From contig JBMOHS010000026.1 in NCBI GenBank assembly GCA_049317725.1, forward strand, positions 1 through 30,264: a DNA stretch of 30,264 nt, read 5' to 3'. Both the position numbers and the translations under genes were made by a program. Position 1 is the first letter of the stretch. Every line of letters begins with the position of its first letter. The notes below the pieces were generated by a model. That model had not been told where the DNA came from. It made no database searches and saw only the letters and a program-made list of their open reading frames with translations. The DNA comes from CAIOZW01 sp049317725 (GTDB lineage Bacteria > Acidobacteriota > Blastocatellia > RBC074). Shown here one piece after another: positions 1 to 7,803 of the stretch.

Positions 1-1338
1 GTCGGGGAGTACCGCTTCGATACTGGCCCCCATCGATCCGAGCAGGGAGTAGAACTCCGGCAGGGAGACCGACGCTGCCTCCGCGCCCCGAATGGTCGTT
101 TCGCCCTTGGCGATCAGGCCTGCGACCGTGAAGGACATCGCAATCCGGTGGTCCCCGCATGAATCGATCACTGCCCCGGTCAGCGGTTGGGGGCCTTTCA
201 GATCGAATCCATCGGAAAACTCCTCGATGGTCACACCCATTCGGCGCAGGTTGTCGACGATCGCCCGGATCCGGTCGCTCTCCTTGACCCGGAGTTCTCC
301 TGCCTCTCGAATGGTCAATCGACCATCCAGTTGCGTCGCCAGGACCGCCAGGATCGGAATCTCATCGATCAGATTGGCGATCACCGCCCCACTCAGTTCG
401 TGGATGCCCCGCAGGGAAGAAGAGCGGGCGACAAGGTCCGCGACCGGCTCTCCGTGGACCCGCCGGGCGTCGACCAGTCCAATCTCGCCTCCCATCTGTT
501 GAAGGACCTCGATCAGGGCCAGTCGCGAAGGGTTGATCCCCACCTGTGATAACCGGACCTCCCCGTCGGGCACCAGCAGGGCCGCACCCAGAAAGAAGGC
601 CGCCGAGGAGAGGTCGCCGGCGACTTGGTAGTCTCCGAGAGGACGCAAGGGGTACCCTCCAGTCACGGTCTGGGCGGTTCCCGCCTCGGTCTTGACCTGC
701 TCGAAAGCTGCCCCGCACTCCTGCAGCATGATCTCGGTATGGTTGCGCGTTGGAACAGATTCGAGAACTGAAGTGCGGCCCTCGGCGAAGAGCCCTGCCA
801 AGAGCACGCAAGACTTGACCTGGGCACTGGCGACCGGTGGGGTGTAGGTGATCGCTTGCAGGTTCCCTCCCTCGATCTCCAGCGGCGCGTACCCCCCTTC
901 CCGGGACCGAATCCGCGCTCCCATCCGGGTCAGAGGCTCAATGATCCGCTTCATCGGTCGGCGCTGGATGCTCTCGTCCCCGGAGATCTGGGTTGAAAAG
1001 GGCTGGCCAGCCAGAACCCCGGCCAGCATTCGGATGGTCGATCCAGAATTTCCCGCGTCGAGTAGCCCTGCCGCACGGCGCAACCCGTCAAGCCCTCCTC
1101 CCTCAATCCGCACCACTCCCGGGGTCCGCTCAATGCGAATCCCCAGTGCCGCCAAGCAGTTGAGGGTGCTCTGACAGTCCTGCGCCGACGAATAGTTGCG
1201 GATTCTCGACTCCCCCTCGCCGATCGCTGCCAAGATGGCGCTGCGGTGGGAGATCGATTTGTCCCCCGGCAGGGTCACCTCCCCGCGAATGCGCTGGCCA
1301 GCTCTGATCCGGATCACCCGTGATTCCTCCCCCATCAT
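1..1338 (-). CDS. aroA: 3-phosphoshikimate 1-carboxyvinyltransferase (EPSP synthase), 3' end cut by window edge
   Basis: The protein transfers the enolpyruvyl group of PEP to shikimate-3-phosphate, the sixth step of the cytoplasmic shikimate pathway. The frame is open for 446 codons to base 1 without a stop, so only the last few residues should be missing for a family of about 430-445 residues. Visible motifs are LPGDKSISHR (about 23-32, substrate-binding Lys and Arg), AGNSGSTIR, QRRPM, the LIDEIPILAV segment with the catalytic-type Asp, RVKESDR and GDHRIAM. The start at 1338 is the first of two adjacent ATGs and follows a purine-rich AGAGAGAGG stretch about 10 nt upstream; the second ATG (1335) is possible. 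The upstream gene is divergent across a 381-nt spacer. Identification is firm; the exact start is moderate. Confidence 0.95.
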   Translation of the reverse strand, partial: MMGEESRVIRIRAGQRIRGEVTLPGDKSISHRSAILAAIGEGESRIRNYSSAQDCQSTLNCLAALGIRIERTPGVVRIEGGGLDGLRRAAGLLDAGNSGSTIRMLAGVLAGQPFSTQISGDESIQRRPMKRIIEPLTRMGARIRSREGGYAPLEIEGGNLQAITYTPPVASAQVKSCVLLAGLFAEGRTSVLESVPTRNHTEIMLQECGAAFEQVKTEAGTAQTVTGGYPLRPLGDYQVAGDLSSAAFFLGAALLVPDGEVRLSQVGINPSRLALIEVLQQMGGEIGLVDARRVHGEPVADLVARSSSLRGIHELSGAVIANLIDEIPILAVLATQLDGRLTIREAGELRVKESDRIRAIVDNLRRMGVTIEEFSDGFDLKGPQPLTGAVIDSCGDHRIAMSFTVAGLIAKGETTIRGAEAASVSLPEFYSLLGSMGASIEAVLPD

Positions 1339-1719
1339 CCTCTTTCGTCCTCTCTCTTTCGGGTCTTTTTCTGCGGATTGCCTCGGTCCGTCCCACTTGC
1401 TCTCTCCTGCCGAGCTCATCGTCGACGAGTTGCCGGCAAAAGTCGATTCTTGACATCACTTTTTCCACTGTGTTACACAACTGTCGCATTGTGTGACGAA
1501 GCAAAAAACAGGCTGCCATCTTAGCAGATCGATCGTCAAGCCCCAGCATCGGTTCCCTCTGGGGCCTTGACCGCTTGACAAATCAACCGGGAGGCGACGC
1601 CCCTGATCAACAGGTGGCGTCCCTGTTCGTCGATCGCCCGTGGCCTCTGCGGCGGCGAGCAGCGACTTCCCGCGCTCTCTGATCTTCTTGGACCCCTTCT
1701 ATTTTGGACACGCGAGCTT
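1339..1719. other. Divergent intergenic region between aroA and the anti-sigma pair
   Basis: This 381-nt spacer must hold the promoters of aroA (leftward) and the anti-sigma pair (rightward). I see an inverted repeat at 1472-1497 (listed separately) and a GC-rich hairpin at 1596-1621 (GACGCC paired with GGCGTC, inner CTG/CAG). TTGACA-like hexamers lie at 1450-1455 and 1575-1580, but neither has a convincing -10 box at the right distance. No credible gene is seen; the open frame running leftward from 1549 is not the aroA frame. Confidence 0.6.
1472..1497. promoter_or_regulatory. Candidate operator: inverted repeat with 9-bp arms
   Basis: GTTACACAA at 1472-1480 is mirrored by TTGTGTGAC at 1489-1497, matching at 8 of 9 positions across an 8-nt spacer. 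Arm centres are 17 nt apart. It sits upstream of both divergent genes. The geometry suits a dimeric helix-turn-helix regulator, but no regulator gene lies nearby and the owner is unknown. Confidence 0.4.
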
Positions 1720-2229
1720 ATGACCTACGCCGAACAAGTTGTCCGATTGACGATCGATAGCCAGTTGCCGCTGATCGATCTGGCCACGAGCCTGGCTGAT
1801 CAGCTGACCAATCTCGCCGGGTTCGACGAAGACTCCGTCTACTGGATCAACATGGCGGTCCGCGAATCTGTCGCCAATGCGGTCGAGCACGGCAACAAGT
1901 ACGATTCGCAGAAACCGGTCGAGATCACCTTCGTCCTTGCGCCGGAGCAACTGACCATCACCGTCCGGGATCACGGAGAGGGTTTTGACCCTGCCAACCT
2001 CCCAGACCCCCTCGACCCGCTCAACCTGCTCAATCCCGCCGGGCGTGGAATCCTCTATATGCGGACCTTCATGGACGACGTCGCCTACCATCGTCACCCC
2101 GAGGGGGGCATGTTGGTGTCCATGGCCAAGCGACGTCAGCCGCTCGCCCCTCCGGTCGAGCCTGTCGACACCGTTGCGTCAGCCCATCTCGAAGGGGGAG
2201 AACCGATCGGCAATGTCCTTGGAGATTAA
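1720..2229 (+). CDS. RsbW-type anti-sigma factor / serine protein kinase (GHKL ATPase)
   Basis: This 169-residue protein has the HATPase_c_2 fold of the RsbW/SpoIIAB family. Such proteins bind a sigma factor and, with ATP, phosphorylate a STAS-domain antagonist. The N box RESVANAVEHGN (about 48-59, with Glu49 and Asn53), the DHGEGF ATP-lid motif (84-89) and the GRGI glycine motif (108-111) are all present. About 35 residues beyond the kinase core form a proline-rich tail that looks poorly ordered. The STAS partner starts 17 nt before this gene ends, so the two are probably translationally coupled. No sigma factor gene is adjacent, so the target is unknown. A Shine-Dalgarno is weak at this ATG. 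Confidence 0.88.
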   Translation: MTYAEQVVRLTIDSQLPLIDLATSLADQLTNLAGFDEDSVYWINMAVRESVANAVEHGNKYDSQKPVEITFVLAPEQLTITVRDHGEGFDPANLPDPLDPLNLLNPAGRGILYMRTFMDDVAYHRHPEGGMLVSMAKRRQPLAPPVEPVDTVASAHLEGGEPIGNVLGD

Positions 2230-2560
2230 CCATCGGTCGAGAGACGGGATCGCCCTGGTCGACCTCTCCGGGAAGATCACCCTCGGGCAGGGAAGCATTC
2301 AACTGCGCGATGTCGTCGCTGAATTGCTTGCCGAGGGGAAGGTGCAGATCGTCCTCAATCTTGCCGCCGTCCAATATGTTGACAGCTCTGGCATCGGAGA
2401 ACTCATCTCGAGGCGCATGACGACCCACCACGCAGGTGGCCGCTTGATCCTCCTTCAACTCCCGCAAAAGATTCAGGACCTCCTGCGCCTCACCAAGCTC
2501 CTGAGCCTCTTCGAGGTCTATGATGACGAAGAGACGGCACTCGCCAGTTTCCACCCCTGA
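2213..2560 (+). CDS. STAS-domain anti-sigma factor antagonist (RsbV/SpoIIAA type)
   Basis: The 115-residue protein is a single STAS domain. It is expected to bind the upstream RsbW-like kinase and free a sigma factor when unphosphorylated. The phosphorylation loop YVDSSGIGEL is clear, with Ser58 at the position phosphorylated in the family and Ser59 next to it. The start is the ATG at 2213 because it gives the MSLEI beginning of the first beta strand and has AAGGGGGAG about 12 nt upstream. The longer open frame back to 1985 overlaps the kinase and is not needed. The gene overlaps the kinase by 17 nt, which fits coupled, stoichiometric expression of the pair. Confidence 0.88.
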   Translation: MSLEINHRSRDGIALVDLSGKITLGQGSIQLRDVVAELLAEGKVQIVLNLAAVQYVDSSGIGELISRRMTTHHAGGRLILLQLPQKIQDLLRLTKLLSLFEVYDDEETALASFHP

Positions 2561-2605
2561 GGGGAGGGGCGTCCCCTCTCCCCCAAGGGATTGCCCTTGC
2601 CCCGT
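2561..2605. terminator. Possible shared terminator between convergent genes
   Basis: The 45-nt gap between the antagonist gene (+) and gdhA (-) carries a perfect hairpin CAAGGG-ATTG-CCCTTG at 2584-2599 and a G-run/C-run pair just before it. Neither strand has a good T tract, so intrinsic termination is possible but unproven. Confidence 0.3.
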
Positions 2606-4039
2606 CTATGGAAAGACGCCTAGCTCAAGGTAGTCACGGGCAATCTTCTCCAAGGCCAGAAGGAAAGCGGCGGTGCGAAGGTCAGGCACGTCAGGCCGCC
2701 CCTTCCAGGTCTGTCGAATCTGGTGGTAGGCGTAGACCATGGTCTCCTCAAGACCTGATTTGACGTAGTCGACCTCATCAGGCCCTTGGCTCAATCTGGC
2801 CCAGTCGTGCTCCGAGAGCTTCTTCCCCGTCGCCACTTCGATCAACCCGACGATCCGTCGTTCCTGTGCGGCCTCATACCGCTTGCCGAGCCGGCCGATG
2901 CGAACGTGCGCCAGATTCTTGACCCATTCGAAGTAGGAGACGGTCACGCCGCCGGCGTTGGCATAGATATCTGGGACAATGAGCACTCCCTTCTCCAGGA
3001 GAATCTGCTCGGCCTCCGGGGTTGTTGGACCATTGGCCCCCTCGCCAATGATTCGTGCCCGAATCCGGGGAGCGTTCTCGGCGGTCAATTGGTTCTCGAG
3101 GGCGGCGGGGATGAGGATATCGCAGTCGAGTTCGAGCGCGGCCCGACTGCTCGGGAGATTGGTCGCCCCCGGGAAGTGGAGAATCGACCCGGTTGCCCGT
3201 CGGTGTTGGAGAACTGCCTCCTCATCGAGCCCGTTGGGATCGAAGATGGCCCCCTCCTGCTCGGTGATGGCGATGATCTTGGCGTCCCCCTCCTCGCGGC
3301 AGAACTTCGCGCAATGGTAGCCGACATTTCCAAGCCCCTGCACGACGATCCGTTTTCCCGCGATCCCCGCGCTCAGGCCAATCGCCGCCATGTCCTCCGC
3401 CGACGAGCAGGCCTCGCGGAGCGCGTAGAAGACGCCCCGTCCGGTCGCTTCCCGTCGTCCGCTGATCCCGCCTTGTGAGATCGGTTTACCTGTCACGCAG
3501 GCGAGACCATCCAATCCTCCGGGGTGCATTGCCTGATAGGTGTCGACGATCCAGGCCATCTCCCGCTCTCCTGTCCCATAATCCGGGGCGGGGACGTCCA
3601 CTCCGGGGCCGATGAAGTTCTTTTTGACCAATTCATACGTGTACCGGCGTGTCACCCGCTCCAACTCCTCGACCGTATATCGCGAGGGATCGATCTGGAT
3701 CGCGCCTTTTGCCCCGCCGAAGGGGACATCGACGATGGCGCACTTATAGGTCATGAGGGCGGCGAGGGCCTTGACCTCATCCTCATCTACCTGGGGCGCA
3801 TACCGAATCCCCCCCTTGGTCGGCAGCTTGTGGTGGCTATGCTCGACCCGCCAGGCATTGATCACCTCGAAGGTCGTCTCCCCTTGCGCGTTGACCCGTC
3901 GGAGCGGGAACTCGAAATGGTAGACACTGTTGCAGAGCTTGATCTGCTCGATCAGGCCGGGGGAATAGTGGGTGAGGGCGGCGGCTCGTTCCACCGAGCG
4001 CAGCACGTTCTCGAAGAAACTGGTCTGGGCTGATGTCAT
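2606..4039 (-). CDS. gdhA: Glutamate dehydrogenase (Glu/Leu/Phe/Val dehydrogenase family)
   Basis: The enzyme interconverts glutamate with 2-oxoglutarate and ammonia. The 477-residue length suits a hexameric bacterial GDH. Three lysines are spaced as in the characterised Clostridium symbiosum enzyme: Lys75 (PTKGGIRY), Lys99 (MTYKC) and Lys111 (PFGGAKG). The catalytic Asp is Asp153 in PAPDYGTG. The dinucleotide-binding loop GLGNVG lies at 235-240. The second beta strand ends with an acidic residue (ITEQEG), which suggests NAD rather than NADP; that is an inference. The start at 4039 is fixed by AAGGAG about 9 nt upstream. It follows the FN3 lipoprotein gene after 239 nt and probably has its own promoter. 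Confidence 0.96.
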   Translation of the reverse strand: MTSAQTSFFENVLRSVERAAALTHYSPGLIEQIKLCNSVYHFEFPLRRVNAQGETTFEVINAWRVEHSHHKLPTKGGIRYAPQVDEDEVKALAALMTYKCAIVDVPFGGAKGAIQIDPSRYTVEELERVTRRYTYELVKKNFIGPGVDVPAPDYGTGEREMAWIVDTYQAMHPGGLDGLACVTGKPISQGGISGRREATGRGVFYALREACSSAEDMAAIGLSAGIAGKRIVVQGLGNVGYHCAKFCREEGDAKIIAITEQEGAIFDPNGLDEEAVLQHRRATGSILHFPGATNLPSSRAALELDCDILIPAALENQLTAENAPRIRARIIGEGANGPTTPEAEQILLEKGVLIVPDIYANAGGVTVSYFEWVKNLAHVRIGRLGKRYEAAQERRIVGLIEVATGKKLSEHDWARLSQGPDEVDYVKSGLEETMVYAYHQIRQTWKGRPDVPDLRTAAFLLALEKIARDYLELGVFP

Positions 4040-4219
4040 CTTGGCTTCTCCTTCCTTCTCTCTCTCTTTTTCCAGTCACGCAGGCGTCTTTCGGGCGCTT
4101 CTTCCTTGGTCTGCTTCCTCTGCTCACGGCAGCGAAGGCCGGGGCATTGACCGCCGACCCGCGAGGGAATGCGGCGAGGGACCGTCCGGAGCGAGGCAGA
4201 GGAACGGATGGAAGACAGC

Positions 4220-4248
4220 AGTATACCCTAGAAGGGTGTCCTGGACAG
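4220..4248 (-). promoter_or_regulatory. Candidate gdhA promoter
   Basis: Reading leftward, a TATACT -10 box (4220-4225) is preceded by a 17-nt spacer and a weak CTGTCC -35 (4243-4248). The spacer contains ACCCT-TCT-AGGGT, a short inverted repeat. The predicted start leaves about 170 nt of leader before gdhA. The -10 box is good, the -35 poor. Confidence 0.4.
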
Positions 4249-4278
4249 CGGGCAAAATGGCGAATGAGGCGGGAGTGG

Positions 4279-5424
4279 TCAGGGTTGGACGGTCTCGCTG
4301 GCGACGGGCGAAGGAAGGCTCTCGTTGCCCACCTGGTCGACGGCCGTCAGACGGTAAAAATAGGTACGTCCAATGGCGACACGATCATCACGGAAGGAGG
4401 ACCTCGACAGTGGAGAGGTGGTGATCCGCAGCCAGCCACTCGCCGGCGCGTCCTCGGTTTCGGCCCGGTAGAGATGATACCCCACGACATCCACTTCCGG
4501 GTTGAGCGGCCAGAAGAGGCTGACGATTCCGTTGACCGAGGCAACCGTCACCCCGGATGGGGCTGACGGAGGAAAGGTGTCGACCGGACGATGCCGCAGT
4601 TCCTGGCTGGGCGCGCTCTCGACCGTCTCCGCTCCTTCGCCTCCCAGCCGGATGACCGGACCGGAGACGGCGCGAACTTGGTAAACGTAATCGATCGTGA
4701 AGCGAAACTCCCGGTCGGTGAAGCCGGGTTGAGGGACCGGTGCGTCGTTGAGCTTCTGCCACGCCACTCCCTCCTCGAGGGTGCGGCGGTAGACGTGATA
4801 GCCCACCAAACCAGGCAGGCTGTCGCTCTCGGCACTCCGACCGGAGAGCGTCGCCCCAGAAGGCTCCCAGCGAAGCTGCACGGCCTTCTCCTCTTGCGTC
4901 GCCGCCAGTGCGGTCGGCGGCAGGGCGACGTCCCAGTAGGGGACGACTCTCCCGTACTCGGAGAGGTCGAGGGAGGGGCCTGCTTGCCCAATCACGCGGG
5001 CAGCGTAAACGTACTCGACTGGACGCGCTCCCGGGGATGGTCGGAGCGGATCACGGTAGGACAAGTTCGAGCGTCCCACCGGGAGCTGGTCGACTGGAAT
5101 CGAGGCGAGCAGCGTTGCCTGCAGGACATATTCCTCTGGCAAGATGGGCTTCTCTTCCCCGGCTGTGGGAGAGATCGTGTTGACAAGGCGGTAGAGGTCG
5201 ACTCGCACCGGCCGGGAGGCCAGCCGCGGTCGGGTAACCCCGATACGCAGGATCAGCTCTCCCCCCTCCTGCCGAACTCCCACCGTACCAATCGTCAGGG
5301 GCGCGCGAGGGATTGGCGGAAGCGGCTCTCCAATCTTGCCGCAACCTCCTCCGATCCCGGCCAGCAGGAGCAAGAGCCAGCCTGTCGGCCTCCGCAAGGC
5401 AACCCTCCCCTTCCATTCACGCAT
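4279..5424 (-). CDS. Fibronectin type III repeat lipoprotein
   Basis: The 381-residue protein begins with a basic segment (two Arg), a hydrophobic stretch WLLLLLAGIGGG and Cys28. This looks like a lipoprotein signal, although the lipobox is not canonical (Gly at -3). Next comes a GEPLPPIP proline motif, then beta-rich modules. Two are clear FN3 domains (about 169-280 and 286-381), each with the GYHVYR/GYHLYR strand and a late Y-x-Y/F strand; the stretch 40-165 may be a third, diverged copy. The role is probably extracytoplasmic binding or scaffolding; no catalytic motif is seen. The start at 5424 places the signal peptide at the N terminus; a longer frame to 5538 would overlap hslU. It follows hslU after 67 nt and may share its transcript. 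Confidence 0.8.
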   Translation of the reverse strand: MREWKGRVALRRPTGWLLLLLAGIGGGCGKIGEPLPPIPRAPLTIGTVGVRQEGGELILRIGVTRPRLASRPVRVDLYRLVNTISPTAGEEKPILPEEYVLQATLLASIPVDQLPVGRSNLSYRDPLRPSPGARPVEYVYAARVIGQAGPSLDLSEYGRVVPYWDVALPPTALAATQEEKAVQLRWEPSGATLSGRSAESDSLPGLVGYHVYRRTLEEGVAWQKLNDAPVPQPGFTDREFRFTIDYVYQVRAVSGPVIRLGGEGAETVESAPSQELRHRPVDTFPPSAPSGVTVASVNGIVSLFWPLNPEVDVVGYHLYRAETEDAPASGWLRITTSPLSRSSFRDDRVAIGRTYFYRLTAVDQVGNESLPSPVASETVQP

Positions 5425-5491
5425 CGCTCGGGCGTTCTTGGGAATTTGCGGATGGGCGGGGGGATTCTCCGCTTCCCTCGGAGAGTCCGTT

Positions 5492-6934
5492 TTAGAGAAT
5501 GTAGCGGCTGAGATCTTCATTGCGGACAATCTCGGCAAGCATCTTCTGCACGTATCCGGCGTCGATCACTTGACGCTTCTCTGCCAAGTCCGATCCCTCG
5601 AAGGAGATCTCGTCGAGTACCTTCTCGAGAATCGTCTGCAGTCGCCGTGCCCCGATGTCCTCCGTCCGCTCATTGACCCGAAAGGCAAACTCGGCCAATT
5701 CGTCGACGGCGTCGGGCGTGAACTCGAGGGTGATGCCCTCCGTGTCGAGCAAGGCGATATACTGCTTGAGCAGCGCGTTCTTCGGCTCGGTCAGAATACG
5801 CTTGAAGTCGTCGACCGTCAGGGGTTGCAGCTCGACCCGGATCGGAAACCGTCCCTGCAGCTCTGGAATCAGATCTGAGGGTTTCGCGACGTGAAATGCC
5901 CCGGCAGCGATGAAGAGAATGTAATCGGTCTTGACCATTCCGTATTTGGTGTTGACCGTCGTACCCTCGACGATCGGGAGGATGTCCCGCTGTACTCCTT
6001 CGCGCGAGACCTCAGGGCCGTGCCCACCCTCCCGTCCGGCAATCTTGTCGATCTCGTCAAGGAAGACGATGCCGGAGGTCTCCACCCGATCGACGGCGAT
6101 CCGGGCGACCTGGTCCATGTCGATCAGCTTCTGCTCCTCCTCCTGGAGGAGATACTCCATCGCCTCGTCGACCCGCATCTGGCGCTGCTTGCTGCGCCCG
6201 CTGAAGAGACCGGGCATCATATCCTTGAGATTGATATCCATCTCTTCGACGCCTTGGTTACTGAAGATCTCGAAGGAGGGGAAGTTGCGCTCCCTGACCT
6301 CCAACTCGATCAGGCGTGCGTCGAGCCGACCTTCGCGCAACTGTTGCCGCAGCTTCTCCCGCGTCCGGTGGTGAGAGTCCTGTAGTGCCGAGTCGCTCGT
6401 GCCGATCACGTCGATGCTGGGGTCGATCGTCGCGCCATCGCTCTCTCCAGCCCCAGCCCCCTGAAGACTCGCGCGCGGTGGAGGCAGCAGGATGTCGAGG
6501 ATCCGTTCTTCGACGTTCTGTTCCGCCTTCTCCGTCACCTCGGCGATCTTTTCGACCCGCACCATATCGATGGCGATCTCGACCAGATCCCGGATCATCG
6601 ATTCGACATCGCGCCCGACATAGCCGACCTCGGTAAACTTGGATGCCTCGACCTTGAGAAAGGGCGAAGAGGAGAGCCGCGCCAATCGCCGGGCGATCTC
6701 CGTCTTCCCGACTCCGGTCGAGCCGATCATGATGATGTTCTTGGGCATGACGTCGAGCGCCATATCGGGTGGAAGCTTCTGTCGACGGATCCGGTTGCGC
6801 AGGGCGACCGCAACGGCCCGCTTGGCGGAGGCCTGTCCGACGACGTGCTTGTCGAGTTCCGCGACGATCTGCCGAGGGGTCAGTTCATCCAGCTTGATCG
6901 GTTCTTCAATCTCGCCCGCAAGGTAGATCACCAT
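5492..6934 (-). CDS. hslU: HslU ATPase subunit of the HslUV protease
   Basis: HslU is the hexameric AAA+ unfoldase that feeds substrates into HslV in the cytoplasm. The 480-residue protein has Walker A GSTGVGKT (71-78), the pore loop GYVG (104-107), Walker B IVFLDEID (289-296), the ELQGRFPIR sensor region (about 358-366) and the conserved C-terminal tail ending DLSRYIL, which docks into HslV. Between about 150 and 190 is a Gly/Ser/Asp-rich stretch in the variable I domain. The start overlaps the last 7 nt of hslV (ATGGTGA), so translation is probably coupled and the two are cotranscribed from the hslV promoter. Confidence 0.97.
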   Translation of the reverse strand: MVIYLAGEIEEPIKLDELTPRQIVAELDKHVVGQASAKRAVAVALRNRIRRQKLPPDMALDVMPKNIIMIGSTGVGKTEIARRLARLSSSPFLKVEASKFTEVGYVGRDVESMIRDLVEIAIDMVRVEKIAEVTEKAEQNVEERILDILLPPPRASLQGAGAGESDGATIDPSIDVIGTSDSALQDSHHRTREKLRQQLREGRLDARLIELEVRERNFPSFEIFSNQGVEEMDINLKDMMPGLFSGRSKQRQMRVDEAMEYLLQEEEQKLIDMDQVARIAVDRVETSGIVFLDEIDKIAGREGGHGPEVSREGVQRDILPIVEGTTVNTKYGMVKTDYILFIAAGAFHVAKPSDLIPELQGRFPIRVELQPLTVDDFKRILTEPKNALLKQYIALLDTEGITLEFTPDAVDELAEFAFRVNERTEDIGARRLQTILEKVLDEISFEGSDLAEKRQVIDAGYVQKMLAEIVRNEDLSRYIL

Positions 6935-7512
6935 GTCATCTCTTCCACGACGATATTCGAATTGCTGTAGATGCAGATCTCTCCGGCGATGGCCATGGCC
7001 GCTTCGGCGATCCGGCGGGCATCGTGCGTCGTCTCGCGGGCCAGCGCGCGGGCTGCGGCAAGGGCGTAGGGCCCTCCCGAGCCGATCGCGACGATCCCGT
7101 CGTCAGGCTCGATGACATCACCCGTGCCCGAGATGATCAGAGTGCTCTGCGTGTCCGCCACGACCAACAACGCTTCGAGATTCCGCATCATCTTGTCGGT
7201 CCGCCAATCCCGTGCCAACTCGACTGCCGCCCGGTTGAGCTGCCCGTGGTATTGTTCGAGCTTCGACTCGAACCGCTGAAAAAGCGCGAAGGCATCCGCG
7301 CTCGTCCCGGCAAACCCCGCCAGCACCTGGTCGTTGTAGAGGCGCCGCACTTTCCGCGCTCCCGACTTCATGATTGTTTCACCCATGGTCACTTGTCCGT
7401 CGCCAGCGACGACGATCTGTCGATCCCGCCGGACGGAGAGGATGGTCGTGCTGCGGATGCGCGGACGCTGTGATGGTGAAGAGGAGGTGCTGATTTCATT
7501 GGGATATGCCAT
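6928..7512 (-). CDS. hslV: HslV peptidase subunit with an N-terminal extension
   Basis: HslV is the threonine protease core of HslUV. The mature-type sequence starts at Thr22 (STTILSVRR). With Thr22 as Thr1, the catalytic Asp17 and Lys33 correspond to Asp38 (AGDGQ) and Lys54 (ARKVRRLYN). The SGTGDVIEP and IGSGGPYA segments are typical. Enteric HslV begins at Met-Thr, but here 21 residues precede the nucleophile, and the frame contains no ATG, GTG or TTG between the first Met and Thr22. The extension must therefore be removed to expose the active threonine. No Shine-Dalgarno precedes the ATG, which lies 8 nt after a strong -10 box, so the mRNA is probably leaderless. Confidence 0.95.
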   Translation of the reverse strand: MAYPNEISTSSSPSQRPRIRSTTILSVRRDRQIVVAGDGQVTMGETIMKSGARKVRRLYNDQVLAGFAGTSADAFALFQRFESKLEQYHGQLNRAAVELARDWRTDKMMRNLEALLVVADTQSTLIISGTGDVIEPDDGIVAIGSGGPYALAAARALARETTHDARRIAEAAMAIAGEICIYSNSNIVVEEMTW

Positions 7513-7520
7513 AAATCGCG

Positions 7521-7550
7521 ACTATAGCGATCCGCCTCGATCCTTGTCAA
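7521..7550 (-). promoter_or_regulatory. Strong promoter of hslVU, placed for a leaderless mRNA
   Basis: Reading leftward, TTGACA (7545-7550), an 18-nt spacer and TATAGT (7521-7526) form a near-consensus promoter. Only 8 nt separate the -10 box from the hslV ATG (7512), so transcription should begin at or within a base or two of the start codon. Confidence 0.75.
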
Positions 7551-7625
7551 TCTCTCCTGCCTCCTCGACAGGCAGTCCCTCGATCGAAGGGCGAACGGTG
7601 AGTAACTCAGCCGAGTGCCCATCGG

Positions 7626-7655
7626 TTGACACCCGGCCAATGGCTGGGCTACTTT
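7626..7655 (+). promoter_or_regulatory. Candidate gapA promoter
   Basis: TTGACA (7626-7631) with an 18-nt spacer and TACTTT (7650-7655) points toward gapA. The -35 is perfect and the -10 weak. It would give a leader of about 140 nt that includes the inverted repeat at 7761-7775. Confidence 0.4.
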
Positions 7656-7760
7656 TCCAAACTTATGCATGTAGTGGGACCAGCGAGGCGGTCGACCATC
7701 TGATGATTGACGCGCTTATGCCGGGTTCCGCTCCGTCGTCATTCCGTATGATCCGGGAGA

Positions 7761-7775
7761 GTTGAACTTTTCAAC
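7761..7775. promoter_or_regulatory. Inverted repeat in the gapA leader
   Basis: GTTGAA-CTT-TTCAAC is a perfect 6-bp dyad with a 3-nt centre, flanked by AGAG and CTCT that can extend the stem with a bulge. It lies 15 nt before the gapA Shine-Dalgarno, so it could be an operator or a leader hairpin. Confidence 0.35.
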
Positions 7776-7803
7776 GCTCTCTTACCAACAGGAGATCTGG
7801 TAT

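Noticed and set aside
1450..1478. TTGACA with TTACAC as a rightward promoter
   Set aside because: The spacing is right (17 nt), but the -10 matches the consensus at only two positions and overlaps the dyad. It is too weak to call.
1130..1549. 139-codon leftward frame covering the start of aroA
   Set aside because: It is the wrong frame; the aroA frame carries all EPSP synthase motifs from 1338 downward.
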